A stretch of DNA of 64,000 nt from NCBI GenBank assembly GCA_024743115.1, contig JANSXC010000005.1:1-64000 (forward strand), read 5' to 3'. The notes under the pieces are model-generated. The model was given only the letters and a program-made list of their open reading frames with translations, was not told the origin of the DNA and made no database searches. Source of the stretch: a bacterium. Its GTDB lineage: Bacteria > Planctomycetota > UBA1135 > UBA2386. A program made the translations under genes and the position numbers. This document shows, piece after piece, positions 1 through 9,577 of this stretch (position 1 is the stretch's first letter; the number at the start of each line of letters is the position of its first letter).

Positions 1-896
1 AGCTCGAGGCCGATCACAGCTGGCGGCAGGAGTTGCCGGAAGCGGTTACGGAGGAGTTCCTCGAGTTCGTCGCGAAGCACCCGGCCATCGACACGGCGAC
101 TTTCGAGTGGCGTGCCGGCGACCTTCCGGAGCTGGCGGGACTGGGACGGGCCCTGCGAACGCTGCTCCTCGACGACGTCGGCCTCTGTCGCGTGCGCGGT
201 ATCGCCACGCTGGATCTGACCGCCGAACAACGCCGGTTGTTCTACCTCGCGATCGGCTCCGCGATCGGCTCGCCGATGCTGCAGTACGGGCGGCTCTATC
301 CCGTCGTCGATCGGGGCAAGGACTACACGACCCAGGCAGTCCCGGTCTCGATGACGAACGCTGAGACATGCTTCCATACGGACAGCAGCTCGATCGACGC
401 ACTGCCCGATGTGATCGGCCTCTACTGCGAGCAACCGAGCCGCGAAGGCGGTGACAGCCTCGTCAGCAACGCGCTCGCGGTCTACGACAGACTGCAGCGC
501 GAACAACCCGATGTGCTCGCGGTCTTGTCCCGACCGTGGATTCGCGACGTCGTGACACCGGGCCTGGAGAAGACGGCCGCCGCGTTGCTACGCAATCGCT
601 TCCCGGTGTTCGCGCGGTGCGACACGACGGGCGCGATCCGATTCCGCTACATGCGCTATTGGATCGAGAAGGGCCAGGAGCGTGCGGGCCAGCCCCTCGG
701 CCCCGAGGAAGTCGCGGCGTTCGATCGCCTCGACGAGCTCCTGGCGGCGCCGCAGAACGTCGTCCGTTTCCGCCTCGAACGCGGCGACGTGATGCTCGTC
801 AACAACCGGACGCTCGCGCACAATCGGACGGCCTACGTCGACGATCCGGACAACCCACGTCTGCTCCAACGGATGTGGCTCGACGCAGCCGGGTGA
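1..896 (+). CDS. TauD/TfdA-like Fe(II)/2-oxoglutarate dioxygenase, 5' end outside window
   Basis: Probable non-haem iron, 2-oxoglutarate-dependent oxygenase of the TauD/TfdA/clavaminate-synthase group. The sequence shows the HxD iron motif (FHTD, coded near 370) inside a segment typical of the family, and a C-terminal stretch with an LVNNRTLAHNR motif that supplies the distal iron His, followed by arginines that usually bind the 2-oxoglutarate carboxylate. A TTG at 33 could start it, but the frame stays open to base 1 (reading LEADHSWRQE before it), so the true start is probably upstream of the window. It ends 1 bp from the convergent kinase gene. The substrate cannot be told; taurine, alkyl sulfonates and amino acids are all possible in this superfamily. 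Confidence 0.8.
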   Translation, partial: LEADHSWRQELPEAVTEEFLEFVAKHPAIDTATFEWRAGDLPELAGLGRALRTLLLDDVGLCRVRGIATLDLTAEQRRLFYLAIGSAIGSPMLQYGRLYPVVDRGKDYTTQAVPVSMTNAETCFHTDSSSIDALPDVIGLYCEQPSREGGDSLVSNALAVYDRLQREQPDVLAVLSRPWIRDVVTPGLEKTAAALLRNRFPVFARCDTTGAIRFRYMRYWIEKGQERAGQPLGPEEVAAFDRLDELLAAPQNVVRFRLERGDVMLVNNRTLAHNRTAYVDDPDNPRLLQRMWLDAAG

Positions 897-897
897 C

Positions 898-3306
898 CTA
901 CCGACGCAGGGCGTCGTCGCAGATCAGCTGAATCCGCTCGCACTCGGCGATGACGAAGATGTTGACCATGTCACGGCTGGTCTCGCGCAACCGCCGCGCG
1001 ATGTCGAGGCCGCGCATGGCCAGCTGGCGGGCCTCGGAGTAGAGCTCGCGGGCCCGCTCTGGATCCTCGTCGTATCTGGCCTGGATCGACAGGTGGTCGC
1101 CGAGCCGCTGCGCCGCCTGCGCGAGTGAGGTCTTGAGCCCGGCGTTCGCCCGATCACGATCGTGCAGACGTTCCAGTTCGAGATAGCCGGCACGCATCTC
1201 GGCCTCACCCTGGTCCGACTTGCCGCGGCTCGCGAGCAGGTAACCCAACTGCGTTCGGGTCATCGCGAGCAATCGCTTCGGGCCAATTGACCCGCCCTGC
1301 TCGACGACTTCGGCGAGCACCCGGGTGCACTCGTCGAACGCCGCGATCGCGGCGTTCGGATCATGCGCCGCCTGAGCCGCAATTCCGATGAAGCGCAGAA
1401 CCTCGGCGACCGTCGCTCGGTCGGCAAGCGAGCTACCCGACCGCTTGGCAACGGCCCTGAAGATCTTCAAGGCTGCCCTGAAGTGCGCGATCGCGGCAGC
1501 GAACTCGCGACCGGCAAGTTCCTGATGACCGCGCTGCATCGCCAGACGAGCCTCACTGCGCGTCAACCGGAGATCGGCGGGCGGCACGACCTCACGCAGG
1601 CGCATGACCGCTGTCCGTGCGGTATTCCAATGCTCCTGGCTCCGAACCGGATCACGATCGCTGTTCCAGGTGATCGCGATCGCCTGGAACTCGATGTCGA
1701 ACAACAGGAACAGAGCCACCGGGTCCCGGGATGCTGCCACGAGCGCCTGATCGACGTGTTCGCGGGCGGCGCGCAAGCTCGCGAGCGCAGCGCTTCGGTC
1801 ACCCAGGTTGCCAACGAAGTCGCCGCCCTGCACGCCCGCCAGATCGAGGTACGCACGCGCCAGCGACAATCGCATCGGCGTATCCAGGCTGGCATTCTGC
1901 TCGACGAAGCGCAGCTGCTCGAACGCCTTCTCGATGACCTCCGCGCGCAGCCTCGTCGCACCGGGCAACTCGGCGAGGCGCCGCGGCACATCGAGCACGG
2001 TCGCGATCGCACTGTCGAAGACCCGACGCATCGCGTCGGCCTTGTCGCGCCCCTCCGACACCGCCCGTTCTTCGGCGCGATGCGCACGCAGTGCATAGAT
2101 CAGGCTCGTAGCGCCGCCCACGGTCGACACGAACAGGAGCGCCGCGATGGCGATCACCAGGCCGCGGCGGCGCCGCGCGAACATCGTCACCTGGTACTTG
2201 AGGCTTGGCGGGCGCGCACTGATCGGTTCGCGGGCCAGATAACGTTGTAGGTCCTCGGCCAGGCTCCCGGCGGAGCCGTAGCGCTGAGCGGGATCCTTGG
2301 CCATCGCCGTTGCGAGCAGCAACTCGAGATCGGCATTCGCATCGGGCATTCGCACCCGCAGCAGTTCTGGCTCGGCCTCGACGATCGTCGCGCCGACTTC
2401 GGGCAAGCCCTTGCCGGCGAGATCGAACGGTACCGCGCCGGTCAACAGCTCGAACAACATCACTCCGAGAGCATGAACATCCGTGCGCGTGTCGACCGTG
2501 ATCGACTCGCCACGGATCTGCTCCGGGCTCATGTAACGCAGCGTGCCGAGCAACTCGCCAGTGCGGGTCCGGTCTTGCGGCCCACTGTCGGCGCCGAGCA
2601 CCCGCGCGATCCCGAAGTCGATGACCCGCGGCCGACCGGCCGGATCCACCAGCACGTTGTGAGGTTTGAGATCGCGGTGCACGACGCCCCGCTCGTGGGC
2701 ATGTTGCACCGCGATACAGATCTGCAGGAACAGCTCCAGAACTTCGCGCTCGGACCGCGACGCGGCCGCGCGCCAACCGTCGAGGGTCACACCGCCCTCG
2801 ACGTATTCCATCGCGAAGAACGGCCAGCGCACAATGGTGCCGCGCGAAACTTCTTCGTGAACGCCCGCCTCGTGGATCCGCGCGATTCCGGAATGCTGAA
2901 GCCGACCGAGCAGTTCAGCCTCCAATCGAAACCGTCGCTCGGTCTCGCCGCCCGTCATGTGCGCGTCCAGGAGCTTGATCGCGACCCGGCGACGCGGCTG
3001 CTGCTGTTCGGCGAGGAACACCGTACCCATGCCGCCCCGCCCGATCACCTCGACGACGTGGTAACCACCGATCCGACTGCCGATCGCAACCGGGGCGCGC
3101 GACGCATCGACGAGTGATTGGTGCATCTGATCGGGCTGCAACCGATCGACGTTGGCCTGGTGGACGTCCAGCAACGCAACGACCTCGGTGCGGACCCCGG
3201 GCTCGACTTCCGCGAGACGTGCCGCCCGCGCGGCGGAATCCAGCTCGAGGCACTCCTCGAACGTGGATCGCACGAGCCGCCACTGGCTATCGTCATGAGC
3301 CACCAT
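898..3306 (-). CDS. Membrane Ser/Thr protein kinase with C-terminal TPR-like region
   Basis: Hanks-type kinase of about 802 residues. Residue numbers count from the ATG at 3306. The glycine loop IGRGGMGTV is at 88-96, the VAIK lysine at 111, the HRDLKPHN catalytic loop near 210-217 and DFG near 230-232, with an APE-like SPEQ after it. One strong membrane span follows (about 382-406), then about 400 alanine-rich helical residues resembling degenerate TPRs on the other side of the membrane. The first 75 residues are a short helical region common in planctomycete kinases. A GTG at 3318 would add four residues; the ATG is preferred. It is the last gene of the minus-strand run from 12399, 19 bp after the caspase-FGE gene, so it may phosphorylate a partner encoded there. 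Confidence 0.9.
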   Translation of the reverse strand: MVAHDDSQWRLVRSTFEECLELDSAARAARLAEVEPGVRTEVVALLDVHQANVDRLQPDQMHQSLVDASRAPVAIGSRIGGYHVVEVIGRGGMGTVFLAEQQQPRRRVAIKLLDAHMTGGETERRFRLEAELLGRLQHSGIARIHEAGVHEEVSRGTIVRWPFFAMEYVEGGVTLDGWRAAASRSEREVLELFLQICIAVQHAHERGVVHRDLKPHNVLVDPAGRPRVIDFGIARVLGADSGPQDRTRTGELLGTLRYMSPEQIRGESITVDTRTDVHALGVMLFELLTGAVPFDLAGKGLPEVGATIVEAEPELLRVRMPDANADLELLLATAMAKDPAQRYGSAGSLAEDLQRYLAREPISARPPSLKYQVTMFARRRRGLVIAIAALLFVSTVGGATSLIYALRAHRAEERAVSEGRDKADAMRRVFDSAIATVLDVPRRLAELPGATRLRAEVIEKAFEQLRFVEQNASLDTPMRLSLARAYLDLAGVQGGDFVGNLGDRSAALASLRAAREHVDQALVAASRDPVALFLLFDIEFQAIAITWNSDRDPVRSQEHWNTARTAVMRLREVVPPADLRLTRSEARLAMQRGHQELAGREFAAAIAHFRAALKIFRAVAKRSGSSLADRATVAEVLRFIGIAAQAAHDPNAAIAAFDECTRVLAEVVEQGGSIGPKRLLAMTRTQLGYLLASRGKSDQGEAEMRAGYLELERLHDRDRANAGLKTSLAQAAQRLGDHLSIQARYDEDPERARELYSEARQLAMRGLDIARRLRETSRDMVNIFVIAECERIQLICDDALRR

Positions 3307-3325
3307 GGTTCCGCCCACCGTAGCG

Positions 3326-5008
3326 TCAGCGGCGGAACGGCGGCAGCAGGGACTTCACGCAGCGTAGCCCCACGCGCCCCTCCTCGAGCCGTTCCGCGGC
3401 ATCGACCTCCTCGCGGTGCCCGCGGATCGAATAGTCGGACGAATGGCCGGCCTTGAGAACCTGGGTGCCGCCGCAGACCACCGCCCGCTGCTGCTGTCGC
3501 GCCAGCGCCACGCCGGCGAGCTCACACCGCTCGCGAACGGAGCCGCCGACACCCTCGACGCCGAAGTGGGATCGGTCATCGGCGTGAGAGCCGACGGGTT
3601 CGGGAAAGCGCCCGGTCGACAGACCGACGGCTTCCGCATCGTCGCCCCAGGGATAGCGCGTGAACCGCCCCTGCTCCGGATCGTAGCCCGCCGCGACCTC
3701 CCACTCCTCGGTCGTCGGCAGCCGCTTGCGGCCTGCCCACGCGGCAAACGCCCGCGCCTCGATCTGATTCATGCCGGTTGCCGGCATCCGCGCCCCGCGC
3801 AGCCGCGGATGCGACGGACGATGACCGACGGCGAATCCCGTGGCGTCGAGGAACCGGTCGAAGCGCGCGTTGGTCACCTCGTAACGATCGATGAGGAACG
3901 GTTCGATCTTCACGACGTCGTTACCTCGTTTCACCGCGGCGCCCTGCACCAGCACCATCTCGACCCGCGCGCCACCCTCGTTCGACCAATAGCGAAAGCT
4001 GCCGTCGGGCTGCACCACGGCCTCGACCCGATCGGGAAAGCGGTAGCCCGGCGGCGCCCCGGGCTCACCCTGCATCTCCAACGCCTTGGCTGCGATCTCG
4101 CCGGCACGGACGAAGATCATCTGCCCCTGACTGCGCTTGTCGTTCGGGTGCATGGCGAACAACGGCTGCTGCGACCGCCGCCCGCGGTTGAAGTCGCCGT
4201 CCTGCATGATCGCACGAATGAGATAGTCGGCCAGAGTCGATGCCGGCAGGCACGGCTCGTTGTTGTACTTCAGCGCCCGCAACAGGTGATAGGCGAAGAT
4301 GGAGTGGCCGTCGCGCCCGTCGTCCGACACCGGCTCGTCGGCGCCGCTCGTGAGGATCTGATTCGAGCTGCGCTCGTGATGGATCTTCACGTAGTCGGAG
4401 GTCACGTTCTGCTGCGCCACGACCTCGCGCGTCAATGCTCCCGAGTAGCAGCTGTCCGAGACCAACAGAACGTGGCGCGCCCGAATTCGCGCGGTCGCCG
4501 CATTGAGCGTCCGCGCCGACAGCCAGTTCCACCAGCGGTGCTCCACGCCGCGCGGCACGTACGGGATCCAGAAGCCTTCCTCGTGTTCGAACCCGGTCCA
4601 GTTCTTGGTGCCGTGGCCCGCGAAGAACACGAGCAGGCTGTCGTCGTCATCGAGCCTGCCGGCGAGCTCATCGAGCGCGGCGAGAATCCCGGCCCGAGTC
4701 GCGGCTTCGTCGAGCAACACCTTCGTCGACTCGAACTGGTAGTTCTCCTTCAGCACCCGCTCGAGCTCGATCACGTCGTTTCGCGCGGTGCGCAGGTCGC
4801 GCTCGTGAGGTTCGTACGCCTGAACTCCGATCAGCAGCGCGTGGTAGTGGCCGAAGTCGTAGACCTCGGACTTACTGCCCGAGGACAGCTCGGCGCGCGC
4901 CGCGCCCTTCGCCGCCATGACGCCGACGTCGCGCAACCGTGGCGCATCCTGCGCGACCAGACCGACTGCGAGGAACACAATCGCCACCAACAAGAAGCGC
5001 CGCTTCAT
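3326..5008 (-). CDS. Exported caspase-like (C14) protein fused to FGE/SUMF-like domain
   Basis: A 560-residue protein with a signal peptide (residues 1-20, ending VAQ). The caspase-fold domain (about 52-300) has the catalytic pair: His132 in FFAGHGTK and Cys187 in SDSCYSG, each at the end of a hydrophobic strand. A formylglycine-generating-enzyme (sulfatase-modifying factor) domain occupies about 348-555, recognised by DRYEVTNARF, RLPTTEEWE and YPWGDD. Its C-terminus is abnormal: the usual RGGSW...C...RSAxR core is replaced by a CGGTQVLKAG stretch, so it is probably a binding domain, not an oxidase. The start overlaps the stop of the upstream DUF4384 gene by 4 bp (ATGA), which implies translational coupling. 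Caspase-FGE fusions are known in conflict and signalling proteins; the exported location here is less usual. Confidence 0.88.
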   Translation of the reverse strand: MKRRFLLVAIVFLAVGLVAQDAPRLRDVGVMAAKGAARAELSSGSKSEVYDFGHYHALLIGVQAYEPHERDLRTARNDVIELERVLKENYQFESTKVLLDEAATRAGILAALDELAGRLDDDDSLLVFFAGHGTKNWTGFEHEEGFWIPYVPRGVEHRWWNWLSARTLNAATARIRARHVLLVSDSCYSGALTREVVAQQNVTSDYVKIHHERSSNQILTSGADEPVSDDGRDGHSIFAYHLLRALKYNNEPCLPASTLADYLIRAIMQDGDFNRGRRSQQPLFAMHPNDKRSQGQMIFVRAGEIAAKALEMQGEPGAPPGYRFPDRVEAVVQPDGSFRYWSNEGGARVEMVLVQGAAVKRGNDVVKIEPFLIDRYEVTNARFDRFLDATGFAVGHRPSHPRLRGARMPATGMNQIEARAFAAWAGRKRLPTTEEWEVAAGYDPEQGRFTRYPWGDDAEAVGLSTGRFPEPVGSHADDRSHFGVEGVGGSVRERCELAGVALARQQQRAVVCGGTQVLKAGHSSDYSIRGHREEVDAAERLEEGRVGLRCVKSLLPPFRR

Positions 5009-5778
5009 CGGTGATCGAACCAGCGGGTAACTACGAGATCCCGACCCGCGGCCTCGAGAAAGGCCTCGGTCGGGAAGCGCAACATGCGGTCGCCCGAGCG
5101 CACCTCCGCCGCGCGCCCCGCGCTCCGGTCGGCGACACCGAGCTCCAAGAAGTGGCCGGCATCGGCGGGCACCCCCATATCCGTCGCGGGTTGCGGCCGC
5201 TCGAGACCGACGAACGGCGCGAGGACCTGCTCGAGATCGGCACGGCGCTCACGCGCCGCGACGAAGTAGATCGTCTCGACGCCACGATGCTCGTCAACGG
5301 CATAGGCCAGATCGAGATCACCCTCGGGCAAGAAGCGACCTTCGTCGGCGGAGGTGACGATCGCGAAACCATCCGCCGGATGCAGCACCTGCACGAAGCC
5401 CGTACTGTCGATCAACACGACGTAGACGAAACAAGCCTCGTTGGGACGGAAGAAGATCTTGAAGCGATCACTCGCCGCCTCCGACTCGCGCCAGAACAGC
5501 GGATCGCCGTTCCGGATCGGCACGGGAACGATCTGATCTCCGCGGTCCTCCTGCCGCAGCAACGCAACCTCGAGCGTGAGCGGTTCGGACGCCTTCGTGG
5601 TCTCGCCAGACGGGCGCTTCTGGAGCGCTTTGGTGAGATCCTCGACGAGCTTGCCGTACTTCGAGTCGTAGTTTCCGACCGCCGTCGCGATCAGTCGTCC
5701 CGCGAGGGGCAGGATGGTCTCGCAACCCGTGAGTGCCGCCACGGCGGCGGCGGTCATCAGCCAATGAAACGTTCGCAT
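5005..5778 (-). CDS. DUF4384-domain lipoprotein
   Basis: A 257-residue protein with a lipoprotein signal (LTGC, Cys19), so it is likely membrane-anchored outside the cytoplasm. The middle of the chain (about 65-170) matches the DUF4384 pattern: a FKIFFRPNEACFVYVVLID strand pair, then GFVQVLHPADGF, then charged turns. This domain is often found beside or fused to caspase-like peptidases, as in both neighbouring genes. A strong ribosome-binding site lies in the last codons of the upstream metacaspase gene (gap 2 bp), and the 3' end overlaps the downstream caspase-FGE start. All three are therefore very probably translated from one message. The C-terminal 80 residues are not recognised. Confidence 0.8.
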   Translation of the reverse strand: MRTFHWLMTAAAVAALTGCETILPLAGRLIATAVGNYDSKYGKLVEDLTKALQKRPSGETTKASEPLTLEVALLRQEDRGDQIVPVPIRNGDPLFWRESEAASDRFKIFFRPNEACFVYVVLIDSTGFVQVLHPADGFAIVTSADEGRFLPEGDLDLAYAVDEHRGVETIYFVAARERRADLEQVLAPFVGLERPQPATDMGVPADAGHFLELGVADRSAGRAAEVRSGDRMLRFPTEAFLEAAGRDLVVTRWFDHR

Positions 5779-5780
5779 CG

Positions 5781-8015
5781 TTACTTCCTCCCGCTCCGAA
5801 CGGCGAACGTGATGGACGCCGCGGTCCAGTCACCGAACGCCTGACCGGCCCAGTCGCCGTCGTCGGACTCCGGCCCTTCCTCGTGATGGGCCTCGCCGGC
5901 GCCGGCATCGGCAGCGCCTGCCGCACCCGCGTCAGCGCTCGCCGGACGGCGCCGCTTGTTCTTGACGACCTTGACGCCCATGACGCCAACCTCGCGTGTC
6001 CCACTCGAAGCCGCGGCGAGCTCGTCACGCAGCGTCTCGAGCACCAGATCGATCTCGGCAATGTCACCGCCGGTGCGCTGGATCTCCTGCGCCTCGCGCA
6101 CCGCGGCGCGAATCGTCTCCGCCGTCGCGAGCTCAGTCGTCGCGAACACCCGGATCGTCTCGCGCCCGGGGGTCAGGAGCGGCAGCAGAAAGCCTGCCGC
6201 GCAGTCCTCGCTCACGGCATCCGGGATGCTGACGCGCTCCATGCCACGCACGAGGCCGCCAGGCAGGTAACCGTTCTCCTCCGACAGCTCGTTGGGGAAC
6301 AACAGTCCGATCTTGCCACTGCCATCCACGTTCACGACGGTCAGGTAGGCGTCCTGGTCGAGCTCGACGTGCACCTGCACGCAGTTGCGCTCGTCGACAC
6401 GGTCGCCCTCCCGGTAGACCCGGTAGCCGCCCTGCGATTGCTTGCGCCGCGGTCGCATGACGCCGATCTCGCGATCCTCCACCGCGCCACCGACCAGGTC
6501 GGTCCAGACGCGCAGGCCGAGCTCGCTGGTCGGGTTGCGGATCGTGAGCAAGCGGTTGGCCCGCAGCGTGCGGCCTATGACCCGCGCGGCATCCGCGAGC
6601 GACGACGAGCCCGTCACCGGCGTCTGCTCGTCGCCTGCGAGAACCTCGAAGTCCCGGGCATTCGAAGAACGTCGAATCACGAACCCTGCGCCCTTGCCCG
6701 AACCGACACCGAGAGCACGGGTCCCGGGCGCGACCTTCTGCAACAACGCGCGAGCCCGATCCTGCTCGTCGGCCGACATCATCAACTTGACGGGAACCTC
6801 TTCGTCAGCCGCGGTATCGGCGATGCGCACGGCGCGACACTCCGCGAGACTGCGCGCGATCGGCTTGCCGTCCGGTTTCTCGAGTTCGAGGCGCGCCTTG
6901 CCGTCACCGGCTTCGACGACCTCGCCCCATGCGATCGCGCGACCGCGCTCGAACGTGGTCTCGCCGGGCGGGTAGATCGCCCAACACGTTCCCGGCAAGG
7001 CACCCAGGGCCGTGCCGCCAACCAATTCGACCTGCGAGAGCTCGCCTCGAACGCCTAGCCAGGGCAACCGCGCGCCGCGGCCGGGGCGCGGCACGGGCAA
7101 CAGCGACTGCTGCCACCGCCGGCGCGCACTCGCCGGCTCCTTGTCGAAGCCAACGAGTTCGAACGTCGGAGTCGACGCCCGGTGCGAACATCCCAGACCT
7201 TCGACGATGTCGCCGTACGCCATGAGCGCGAGCTGTTCGGCGGCCGCAACGGCGGATCGCTTGCGATCCCCTTCGCCCGGCAACGGCTGCTCCGAGAGCA
7301 CCCTGGCGAGGGCGCGTGAGAACAGTCCGTGCGGCACCCCGGCGACGGGACCATCGAGCGCCCGCTCGTTCGCCAGTGCCGACGAGATCACCAGGTATCG
7401 ACCGTTGCCGCGCAACCGCCGCGCCGCGACCTTGGCATAGAGCCCGCCACGCGCATCCGGTGGCACGTCACGCGTTCGGAGCTCCGTCCGGTCGCGCGTA
7501 CCCGTGCCCGAGTGACACGCATCGAACGAGATCACGGCGTTGCCCGTAGCCAGGCGCGCCAGGATCGCATCGATCTCGTCGTCCACGATGTCGATCACGT
7601 CGCCGGTTCGGCTGTCATAGGCCACGAGCGTCTCGTCGAGCCCATCGTCTTTCTCGTCGCCGTTGTGGTCGGCTTGCTGCGACCCGTGCCCCGAGTAGTG
7701 CACGAACAGGAAGTCATCGCGCCCCGTCCGCGACACCGCGCGTTCGAGGGCAGCAAGGATCGCCGCGCGCGTCGCCTGAGCGTCGGTCAACCGCTCGATC
7801 TCATCGAAGCCGTAGCGCGATTCGAGAACGTGGGCCATCAGCGCGACGTCGTTGACGCAACCGCGAAGATCGGGGATCTGCGGATCACGGTAGTCGTTGA
7901 TCCCGATCAACAGAGCCCGGCGCTGGCCGCCGCGCTGGACACCGTTCTGTGACGGCAGTGCGCCAGCGACGAACGTGAGAAGTAGGGCGATCGAAAGTGT
8001 GATTGACGAGTTCAT
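5781..8015 (-). CDS. Exported metacaspase-like peptidase (C14) with DUF4384 domain
   Basis: A 744-residue protein starting at 8015, chosen because AAGGAGG sits 7 bases upstream and a signal peptide begins there (cleavage likely near residue 22, LPSQ). The peptidase domain (about 32-290) is metacaspase-like: RRALLIGINDY, His110 in HYSGHGSQ, an acidic GDEKDDGLDETL loop typical of metacaspases, and Cys167 in SFDACHSGTG. Such enzymes cleave after Arg/Lys and are usually calcium-dependent; that is family knowledge, not visible here. Residues about 320-410 are an unrecognised beta-rich region. A DUF4384 domain lies at about 535-630 (VELDQDAYLTVVNVDGSGKIGLLFP). The tail (about 660-744) is low-complexity with acidic and Ala/Gly-rich stretches. 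Confidence 0.9.
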   Translation of the reverse strand: MNSSITLSIALLLTFVAGALPSQNGVQRGGQRRALLIGINDYRDPQIPDLRGCVNDVALMAHVLESRYGFDEIERLTDAQATRAAILAALERAVSRTGRDDFLFVHYSGHGSQQADHNGDEKDDGLDETLVAYDSRTGDVIDIVDDEIDAILARLATGNAVISFDACHSGTGTRDRTELRTRDVPPDARGGLYAKVAARRLRGNGRYLVISSALANERALDGPVAGVPHGLFSRALARVLSEQPLPGEGDRKRSAVAAAEQLALMAYGDIVEGLGCSHRASTPTFELVGFDKEPASARRRWQQSLLPVPRPGRGARLPWLGVRGELSQVELVGGTALGALPGTCWAIYPPGETTFERGRAIAWGEVVEAGDGKARLELEKPDGKPIARSLAECRAVRIADTAADEEVPVKLMMSADEQDRARALLQKVAPGTRALGVGSGKGAGFVIRRSSNARDFEVLAGDEQTPVTGSSSLADAARVIGRTLRANRLLTIRNPTSELGLRVWTDLVGGAVEDREIGVMRPRRKQSQGGYRVYREGDRVDERNCVQVHVELDQDAYLTVVNVDGSGKIGLLFPNELSEENGYLPGGLVRGMERVSIPDAVSEDCAAGFLLPLLTPGRETIRVFATTELATAETIRAAVREAQEIQRTGGDIAEIDLVLETLRDELAAASSGTREVGVMGVKVVKNKRRRPASADAGAAGAADAGAGEAHHEEGPESDDGDWAGQAFGDWTAASITFAVRSGRK
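5784..5792 (-). promoter_or_regulatory. Ribosome-binding site of DUF4384 lipoprotein inside metacaspase 3' end
   Basis: GGGAGGAAG on the minus strand, 5 bases before the ATG at 5778. It overlaps the last codons of the upstream metacaspase gene, which supports translation from a shared message. Confidence 0.75.
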
Positions 8016-8022
8016 TGCAGTT

Positions 8023-8029
8023 CCTCCTT
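8023..8029 (-). promoter_or_regulatory. Ribosome-binding site fixing the metacaspase start at 8015
   Basis: AAGGAGG on the minus strand, 7 bases before the ATG at 8015. It excludes the longer frame starting at 8045, which would lack a signal peptide at its N-terminus. Confidence 0.8.
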
Positions 8030-8044
8030 GTTCGGCGCCGGCCA

Positions 8045-9577
8045 CTACCGGCGCGTGACAGCGGCGCAGCCGCGCCGCACACCATTGGTGAGATCCGCGC
8101 TCGCGGACTCGTCGTAGGCGAGGCTCGGGCTGCCGGTCAGGGCCTGCAGTGAGCCGTCGACGAGTCGCGTATGCGGTACGAGCCGATCGTTGATCGCGAT
8201 CCAGACGATCTGGCGCAGCGGATCCTGAGCAGCGCGCGCCGGATCGTCCGTCGCGGTCAGCAAGGTCACACCACCGAGATCCTGGTCCGCGAGCGCGCCG
8301 AACGCACCCGACAGCGGATCGAGTTCGTAGCGCAATACGCGTCGTTCGTTCGTAAACGTGTCACCGGTCACATAGAGCACGGCACCGGACGCCTCGACCT
8401 CGAGATCGATGATCGTCGCGATGTCGCCGCACTGGGTGTCGACCTGAAACGCGCCACCGTTGTCGCCGATGAAGTAGGCGCCGATCCGGCTCTGACCGCC
8501 GGTGGTCAACGCCGTGTAGAGGATCCGCCCCGATGGATGCAGCGCGAACAGACCGCGCTCGGTGTCGGCACAGGGCATCGAAGCCACGCTGGCGTTGAAG
8601 TCGATGCGTCCCCCGGCATCGAGCGCGAAGTCACGGATCACGAAGCCGTTGCCATCCCCGAGATCCTCGCTCAGGTAGACGCGGCCACCGTCCGGTCGAA
8701 ACTCGAGATCCCCCACGAGTCCACGAACGGCACCATCCGGCTCACCGAGGCTGCCATCGAAACGGATCGGGAACAGCGTGATCAAGCTGAGCGTCAGACT
8801 CGGCTCGCGCTGCAGCACATAGAGCACCCGCCCGAGCGGTTCGACGAAGAGTTCCAGCTCCGCGAACGAGCCGACGAACGCCGTGCTGCGAGGATTGACC
8901 GCAGCGGATCCGAACTCGGCCGTGATCAGCTCCATCGCGCCACTGCACGCGTCCAGCCGGTAGGCCGTCGCCTCGAACGTGCCATCACCGAGGTCGCGCG
9001 CCGTGTAGACGTAGCTGCCGCCAGGATGCAGGGCGACGCGATCCGGAGCCGAAACGAACTCGCCGCCGGCGACCCGCTGGAACGTCGCCGCAGTATCGTC
9101 GCCGACGAGCCGGTCGATGGCGAACTCGCCACTCCCGTTGTCGGTCGCCGACGAGCCGCTCGCGACGCCAGCCTCGACGCCGAGGTTGACCGTCGTGCCC
9201 GTGGTCGGCTCCGGCACGTTGAAGTCCCAGGTGACCGGCGGGCTCGAGCCGGGCGGTGAGTCCTCGACGGCGCGCACGCGCAGCGACACCGCGCGCGGTA
9301 GCTCGAGGTTCGCGAGACCGCCCGCGGGCACCGCATCGCTCTCGAGCTTCAACGGCCGACCGTCGACATCGACGCCGTCGAGCCGCAGCCGAACATCGGA
9401 GTCGCCGTCGTTGACGAACAACATGACGACCTTGGTCTCCTGGGTCTCGTTGGACGCCAGTTCGCCGACGCCGGCACCGAGTGCCATCGGCCCGCAGGCC
9501 GTGGCCGCGACGAGCGGCGTGAAGAGCAGGGCGGAACGCAGCGCGTGTGCTGCCTCGTTGACTCGAAGAGTTCTCAT
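8045..9577 (-). CDS. Beta-propeller (lactonase-like) lipoprotein
   Basis: A 510-residue protein with a lipobox (ATAC, near residue 28). Residues about 45-130 look like an Ig-like beta-sandwich (VVMLFVNDGDSDVRLRLDG). Residues about 150-505 carry repeated propeller blades of the YVTN/6-phosphogluconolactonase type: RVALHPGGSYVYTARDL, LFALHPSGRILYTALT, LEVEASGAVLYVTGD. No catalytic residues can be assigned; such propellers often act in binding. It starts within the stop of the next upstream gene (4-bp ATGA overlap) and lies 29 bp upstream of the metacaspase, so it belongs to the same operon. Confidence 0.78.
   Translation of the reverse strand: MRTLRVNEAAHALRSALLFTPLVAATACGPMALGAGVGELASNETQETKVVMLFVNDGDSDVRLRLDGVDVDGRPLKLESDAVPAGGLANLELPRAVSLRVRAVEDSPPGSSPPVTWDFNVPEPTTGTTVNLGVEAGVASGSSATDNGSGEFAIDRLVGDDTAATFQRVAGGEFVSAPDRVALHPGGSYVYTARDLGDGTFEATAYRLDACSGAMELITAEFGSAAVNPRSTAFVGSFAELELFVEPLGRVLYVLQREPSLTLSLITLFPIRFDGSLGEPDGAVRGLVGDLEFRPDGGRVYLSEDLGDGNGFVIRDFALDAGGRIDFNASVASMPCADTERGLFALHPSGRILYTALTTGGQSRIGAYFIGDNGGAFQVDTQCGDIATIIDLEVEASGAVLYVTGDTFTNERRVLRYELDPLSGAFGALADQDLGGVTLLTATDDPARAAQDPLRQIVWIAINDRLVPHTRLVDGSLQALTGSPSLAYDESASADLTNGVRRGCAAVTRR

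Noticed and set aside
1363..2250. 295-residue plus-strand frame
   Set aside because: Antisense to the kinase TPR region; the kinase frame is supported by motifs.
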